Origin: an uncultured Clostridia bacterium
GTDB taxonomy: Bacteria > Bacillota > Clostridia > TANB77 > CAG-508
DNA: 10,439 bases
Assembly: GCA_947629965.1 (NCBI GenBank)
Contig: CANRFS010000039.1
Span: 1-10,439 of the forward strand
Direction: 5' to 3'
Below, piece after piece: positions 6,435 through 10,439 of the stretch. Numbering within the stretch: position 1 is the stretch's first letter; every line of letters begins with the position of its first letter. Under the pieces are notes generated by a model that was not told the origin of the DNA, ran no database searches, and was given only the letters and a program-made list of their open reading frames with translations. The translations under genes were made by a program, and so were the position numbers.

Positions 6435-7382
6435 CTATATATCTGTACAATTATTTTTATCTATTTTATCTCTAATTATATATTTAGGCCTCTTTTTTAT
6501 TTCCATTAATGCTTTTCCAATATATTCTGCAATAATTCCTAAAAATATCGTTTGAAGACTTCCATAAAATAAAATTAAACAAACTATAGTTGGATAACCG
6601 CTTATATCTATTCCTACTGTAAATTTTTGAATTACTATTACAATAAAATAAATTATTGAAATTACGAATGATAGAAAGCCTACTAAAGTAACAAGTCTTA
6701 ATGGAATTAATGAGAAACTAATAATTCCTCCAATAGCATATTTAAATAATTTCCAATATGACCAAGATGTTTTACCATTTTTTCTTTCTTCAACTTTGTA
6801 TGGCATATAATATACATTAAATCCTACATAAGAGAATATTCCTTTTGAAAAGCGATAATACTCTTTCATATCAATAACTGAATTAACCATTTTTCGGTTC
6901 ATTAATCTAAAATCAGAAGCATTTTCTCTAAATGAAATATCGCTTAATTTATTAATAAGCTTATAAAACATTTTCTTTAAACATTTCATTATACCTGATT
7001 CTTTGCGCTTTTCTTGGTAACAAGTCACGCAGTCATAATGTGGATTCATTTCTATAAATTGTAACATTTCTTTAACATATTTAGGATTTTGTTGAAGATC
7101 TGCATCAATAATAGCTACATAATCTCCTGTACTATAATTCATCCCTGCTAACATCGCTGATTCTTTCCCAAAATTTCTAGAAAAATTTAAACAAACTATA
7201 TTTTTTTTACTATTTTTTTCAATTAAATCTTTTATTTCTTTTAAAGTATTATCACTGCTTCCATCATTAATAAAGATATATTCTATATCTATATTTTTTA
7301 ATTCATTTTCACAACTATTAAAAAATAGTTTAATATTTTTTTCTTCGTTATAACATGGTATTACTAATGATAATTTTTTCAT
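6435..7382 (-). CDS. family 2 glycosyltransferase, polyprenyl-phosphate sugar synthase (GtrB/CsbB-like)
   Basis: A 315-residue GT2 enzyme predicted to transfer a sugar from a nucleotide donor onto undecaprenyl phosphate at the inner membrane face. The N-terminus reads KLSLVIPCYNEE. NDGSSDNT is at 39-46, NFSRNFGKESAMLAG at 66-80, DADLQQNP with the metal-binding Asp pair at 93-100, and ERKNGKTSWSYWKL at 199-212, the membrane-proximal motif of this group. Two membrane segments follow at about 230-250 and 265-286, then a basic tail. Size and layout match GtrB, CsbB and DPM1-like enzymes. Start: the ATG at 7382 gives the conserved MKKLSLVIPCYNEE and follows AAGG 11 bases upstream; a start at 7421 would overlap the previous gene by 26 bases. 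It is followed after 14 bases by the GT-C-like gene, suggesting a donor/transferase pair. No GtrA-type flippase is seen here. Confidence 0.88.
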   Translation of the reverse strand: MKKLSLVIPCYNEEKNIKLFFNSCENELKNIDIEYIFINDGSSDNTLKEIKDLIEKNSKKNIVCLNFSRNFGKESAMLAGMNYSTGDYVAIIDADLQQNPKYVKEMLQFIEMNPHYDCVTCYQEKRKESGIMKCLKKMFYKLINKLSDISFRENASDFRLMNRKMVNSVIDMKEYYRFSKGIFSYVGFNVYYMPYKVEERKNGKTSWSYWKLFKYAIGGIISFSLIPLRLVTLVGFLSFVISIIYFIVIVIQKFTVGIDISGYPTIVCLILFYGSLQTIFLGIIAEYIGKALMEIKKRPKYIIRDKIDKNNCTDI

Positions 7383-7395
7383 TTTATTTACTACC

Positions 7396-9306
7396 TTATC
7401 TTTTCCATACATCGTGAACATTTTTTTGATAATTAATTATTTCTTCATTAGTTAAATATTTTTTTCTCTTTTCATCATATCTTAATACAGAAAGTTGATA
7501 TTCCGGTATATCATAATATGTTAAAAAACAACCGTTGTATTTTTTTTGTATTTTTTTAATTTCATCTTCAGAAATGCTTTGAGCCATTTGTAGATAACTC
7601 TCATTATAATTATTTTTTACATAATTTAATGCTTTTATATTATTATATGTATCTGAATTTTCTAAGCTCTCAACATACTTTATATATTTTTCATTATTAC
7701 TAGGAAAAATAAGATTATATCCATTATATTGTAACTCTTGTCCATCTCCTAATATATTTTTTTCGATAGTTCTATAATCTAATTGATAACCTGTACTATC
7801 TATATAATAATTTGTATTAATATTATTATATTTAGTTGTTAATTTTTCTAATTTTTTAGTTAACTTTTTTAAAGAAAAAGGTAAAATTATTAACATCTTT
7901 ATTTTGGTTTTTAGATTTCCTTTTAAAAAGTATCTAATATCATAGTGTTTCCATTTAAGAGAAATAAAGTGATTTAAATATCGTACTTTTTTTTCATGTT
8001 TTTTTCTTTTTTTAATATTATCTAATGTGTTATCTAATGGAATAATAGATACAAAAAAGCCACTATTAATTTTGTTTTCTAATCCTTTAGGGATATTGTT
8101 ATCTCTTATATAAGTATAATTTAATCTTAATCTTGCAAATGAATATTTATACTCTTTATCTGTTTTATTTGTTTGATAAAAATATTTATTTCCTAACTCT
8201 TTCTGAGCAATTTTTGAAAATTTTTCATAATCTTCTCTTGGCATCGCAATTTTAAATGGTTCCCTAAAAATTTCTCCATATTCATCAACATCTTTTAATT
8301 TTATATATGAATTTATATTAGAAACAAAATATTTCAAATTGTATTTTTTACATATTTTATGAATATCATTAATCATCTCTAAGGAAACTTCTTGCATTCT
8401 TCTCAAATTTTCAGGATGATATTTTATTGTTAGATATTTTTCATAATTTTCTGGTAAATCATATTTTGGAGTATATATACCAAAATCTAATTTAGTCCAT
8501 TGATGATGAGATATTCTTGATGCTGGTGGTAACCATTCCATATAATGTTTACCATACAAATCTATTAACCAGTTATGTGCATCTTTTTTGCCCATAACTG
8601 TAATTCCTTCAAATTTTATGTCTTTGTAATCATTAATTCCTTTTGAAGAAAAGCCTCCGTGATTACCATTAATAATACTATCATCCAATAACCAATCTGT
8701 TTTTCTGTCTCCACAACAAGTTGTTAGTTTATCTTCCACATAAAATAGTACTTTTTTTGGAATAAATTTTCCCATAAAAATCACTAATAACTTATGCTTT
8801 GCCTTTTTTGCAATTCTATGAAACATTTTATAATTTTCGGCACATCTTATATAAAATAAAGAAGATGCAACAATTTTTCTCAAGAACTTATTATTTGGCA
8901 AATAACTTAACTTAAAAATATCTACAAATAAACCGGCTGAAAGTTGTTTCTTATCCCAATATGTAGTTCCTAATTTTGTAAATTTTATTTCCAATCTAGA
9001 TTGAGTTCTTAAATGTGTTTTATCAGTTTTTCTGCAACGCAAAAAGAAACGATTGGTATCAATTTCATCCATTGCAACTTGCATAAATTTATTGTAATTT
9101 TCTGCAGTCATATCAATATCAATATCATCATCCCAAGGTATAAATCCTCCATGTCTTTCTTGTCCTAAATGTGTGCCCCCACCTAGAGAATACTTAATAT
9201 TATGTTTTCGGCAAATTCTATCTATTTCTTTTAATCCTTCTAATTCTACTAATTGAAGAGCTCTTAATGTTTTATCTCTACCAGTTATTAATTCAGTTGT
9301 TTCCAT
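7396..9306 (-). CDS. tandem LicD-family phosphotransferase; second domain lacks the active-site motif
   Basis: A 636-residue protein made of two LicD-type (nucleotidyltransferase-fold) halves. Half one (about 11-280) is canonical: LKEIDRICRKHNIKYSLGGG, then GGTHLG (43-48) and RHGGFIPWDDDIDIDM (51-66) with the metal-binding Asp cluster, GLFVDIF (125-131) and FEGITVMGKKDAHNWL (232-247). Half two (about 301-636) repeats the plan: INDIHKICKKYNLKYFVSN (312-330), FKIAMPREDYEKF (351-363), GFFVSIIPLD (416-425) and YNGYNLIFPSNNEKY (527-541). However, GGTxxG and WDDDID are replaced by INSYIKL and REPFKIAM. LicD proteins transfer phosphocholine or polyol phosphate from CDP-linked donors to glycans; the fukutin relatives transfer ribitol phosphate. 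The protein has no signal peptide and is probably cytoplasmic. AGGAGG lies four bases before ATG 9306. An 80-base gap separates it from the epimerase gene. Substrate unknown. Confidence 0.9.
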   Translation of the reverse strand: METTELITGRDKTLRALQLVELEGLKEIDRICRKHNIKYSLGGGTHLGQERHGGFIPWDDDIDIDMTAENYNKFMQVAMDEIDTNRFFLRCRKTDKTHLRTQSRLEIKFTKLGTTYWDKKQLSAGLFVDIFKLSYLPNNKFLRKIVASSLFYIRCAENYKMFHRIAKKAKHKLLVIFMGKFIPKKVLFYVEDKLTTCCGDRKTDWLLDDSIINGNHGGFSSKGINDYKDIKFEGITVMGKKDAHNWLIDLYGKHYMEWLPPASRISHHQWTKLDFGIYTPKYDLPENYEKYLTIKYHPENLRRMQEVSLEMINDIHKICKKYNLKYFVSNINSYIKLKDVDEYGEIFREPFKIAMPREDYEKFSKIAQKELGNKYFYQTNKTDKEYKYSFARLRLNYTYIRDNNIPKGLENKINSGFFVSIIPLDNTLDNIKKRKKHEKKVRYLNHFISLKWKHYDIRYFLKGNLKTKIKMLIILPFSLKKLTKKLEKLTTKYNNINTNYYIDSTGYQLDYRTIEKNILGDGQELQYNGYNLIFPSNNEKYIKYVESLENSDTYNNIKALNYVKNNYNESYLQMAQSISEDEIKKIQKKYNGCFLTYYDIPEYQLSVLRYDEKRKKYLTNEEIINYQKNVHDVWKR

Positions 9307-9386
9307 AAATCCTCCTATAGATATCTACACAAGATCTGTACTACTAAAAAATTATTTTTTATTTATATTATTAAATAGTTTTAAAT

Positions 9387-10070
9387 TTATATATCCTCAT
9401 ATCCTATAACTTTTCTTTGTTCTTTTATTAATTTTTCTATTGATTCATTTGTATTAGAAAATAAAAAGGAAGATCCTGACACAAAAATGCTAGCTCCTAA
9501 CTTATATAGCTTAGCAGCATTTTCTAGAGTAATATTTCCATCAACCTCAATTTCAATATTATTTTTATTTTTTTCTTTTAAATATTTATTTAAATTTTCT
9601 ACTTTTTTCATTGTAGTAGGTACCATTTTTTTACCCGCGAATCCAGGATTAACCATCATAACTAATATTCCGTCTATTAAATCTAAGTATGGATTTAAAA
9701 GCATAAAATCCGTTTCTGGATTAATAGCAATAAATTTTTTGGCTTTTATACTGTCTAAATATTTTAAGCAATCTAAAACATTATCATTACTTTCATAGTG
9801 AAAAGCAACTTGGTCATTTTCTTTTATATCATACCACTTCATTTTTTCAAGTGCATTTTTTACTAAAAAATGATAATCGAATGGAATATCTGTTATTCTC
9901 CTTAAGCTTTTAACAAAATCCGTTCCTAGAGCTAAATTGGGCACAAATTCTCCATCCATTATATCAATATGTAAAAATTCTATTTTATTTTCTTTAAATT
10001 CTGTTAAATAATAAAATATTTTATCTAAGCTAGCACACATCATTGATGCTGATATTTTACCCTTATTCAT
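9387..10070 (-). CDS. rpe: pentulose-phosphate 3-epimerase family protein (Rpe/AlsE-like)
   Basis: A 227-residue TIM-barrel enzyme of the ribulose-phosphate 3-epimerase family, which interconverts D-ribulose 5-phosphate and D-xylulose 5-phosphate. The catalytic and metal residues are all visible: H34 and D36 in LHIDIMDGEFVPN, H67 in YHFLV, and D177 in EVDGNI. VNPGFAGKK (140-148) and FVSGSSFLF (196-204) form the phosphate-binding end. The first strand reads ISASMMCASL instead of the common APS-LSADF form and, with NPGFAG, resembles the allulose-6-phosphate epimerase AlsE, so the exact sugar is open. Start: the ATG at 10070 overlaps the dehydrogenase stop (ATGAATAA), an 8-base overlap typical of translational coupling; a GTG at 10079 is the alternative. 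Its place before LicD suggests a dedicated biosynthetic role rather than the housekeeping pentose-phosphate copy. Confidence 0.88.
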   Translation of the reverse strand: MNKGKISASMMCASLDKIFYYLTEFKENKIEFLHIDIMDGEFVPNLALGTDFVKSLRRITDIPFDYHFLVKNALEKMKWYDIKENDQVAFHYESNDNVLDCLKYLDSIKAKKFIAINPETDFMLLNPYLDLIDGILVMMVNPGFAGKKMVPTTMKKVENLNKYLKEKNKNNIEIEVDGNITLENAAKLYKLGASIFVSGSSFLFSNTNESIEKLIKEQRKVIGYEDI

Positions 10071-10439
10071 GCTTATCACTCATTTCTACCATAACTTTTA
10101 TTTTATCTACACTTCTATTTCTTAGCAAATTCAATGCTTCGTTATATTCTTCTATTTTATATTTGTGAGTTATTAGTCTTCTATATAACTCCGGATTATT
10201 TTTCATTATTTTTATTGCATCTTTCCAATCATTATACTTATTATTATAGCTTGAATTCCATGTACCTGTGATAGTTATTTGTTTTCTTAAAACTTTCCAA
10301 TATGTATTTTTATTAATTTTCAAATCTTCTTTTGGATTTCCAACTAATATTATTTTAGCAAAGTTGCTTGCACTTTTTAGACAGGTCTCGATTGATTCGT
10401 TGCTTCCTATTACTTCAAAAATATACTCAAATCCATTGT
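10063..10439 (-). CDS. zinc-type medium-chain dehydrogenase, C-terminal part (polyol- or sugar-phosphate dehydrogenase-like)
   Basis: The last 124 residues of a gene that continues past the right edge; the start and the zinc-binding N-terminal domain are outside. The visible part covers the end of the NAD(P)-binding fold and the C-terminal lobe: YIFEVIGSNESIETCL, AKIILVGNPKEDLKI, YWKVLRKQITITGTWNSSY, and the closing KYKIEEYNEALNLLRNRSVDKIKVMVEM. The WKVLRKQITITGTWNSS stretch resembles galactitol-1-phosphate 5-dehydrogenase (GatD) and the TarJ-type ribulose-5-phosphate reductases of the same superfamily. Given the epimerase and LicD genes that follow, reduction of a pentulose phosphate to a pentitol phosphate is a reasonable inference, but catabolic sugar-alcohol dehydrogenases look alike. 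The frame stays open to the window end. Its stop overlaps the start of the epimerase gene. Confidence 0.85.
   Translation of the reverse strand, partial: NGFEYIFEVIGSNESIETCLKSASNFAKIILVGNPKEDLKINKNTYWKVLRKQITITGTWNSSYNNKYNDWKDAIKIMKNNPELYRRLITHKYKIEEYNEALNLLRNRSVDKIKVMVEMSDKHE

Noticed and set aside
9307..9386. Promoter or terminator between the epimerase and LicD genes
   Set aside because: The 80-base gap is A/T-rich with small palindromes (AGATCT, AGATATCT), but I see no convincing -35/-10 pair and no stem followed by a U-run.

Overview
The window is very AT-rich (G+C roughly a quarter or less by eye). Every convincing gene lies on the minus strand, so transcription runs from high to low coordinates. 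The coding strand is A-rich and the proteins are rich in Lys, Asn and Ile. The genes (ddl, murF, yqeK, a YhaO-type nuclease, Gram-positive-style AGGAGG ribosome binding sites, a LicD/GT2/GT-C surface-glycan operon) suggest a low-GC Bacillota, probably a Clostridia-like or related gut lineage. Tryptophan is encoded by TGG and all frames stay open under the standard bacterial code, so there is no sign of UGA recoding. The species cannot be named from this window.

Right part (10439 down to 4924): a surface-polymer operon entering from beyond the right edge. In transcription order it holds the 3' end of a zinc-type medium-chain polyol/sugar-phosphate dehydrogenase, a pentulose-phosphate 3-epimerase-family protein overlapping it by 8 bases, a 636-residue protein with two LicD-type domains (the second has lost the DDD active-site motif), a polyprenyl-phosphate glycosyltransferase of the GtrB/CsbB type, and a many-pass membrane protein with an N-terminal DDW motif that looks like a GT-C glycosyltransferase. 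I infer that it makes a polyol- or sugar-phosphate building block and decorates a cell-surface glycan. A strong hairpin at 4877..4909 ends this unit.

Middle and left part (4794 down to 565): a compact set of wall-precursor and housekeeping genes, in order murF, ddl, yqeK and a YhaO/SbcD-family nuclease, with a plausible promoter at 4821..4842. murF is split by a one-base insertion exactly in its ATP-binding P-loop. Either the assembly has an error or an essential gene is broken. ddl and murF catalyse consecutive use of D-Ala-D-Ala in peptidoglycan precursor synthesis.

Left end (1..564): no intact gene. It holds very AT-rich DNA, short open stretches in all three minus frames that may be decayed coding sequence, one perfect DnaA-box sequence, and a cluster of CCAATT hexamers at the end of the nuclease gene. 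The AAA-type ATPase partner usually found beside YhaO is not present here.

The observations most worth a second look are the tandem LicD protein with its degenerate second half, the epimerase/dehydrogenase/LicD combination, and the murF frameshift. I see no CRISPR array, insertion sequence, tRNA or rRNA.
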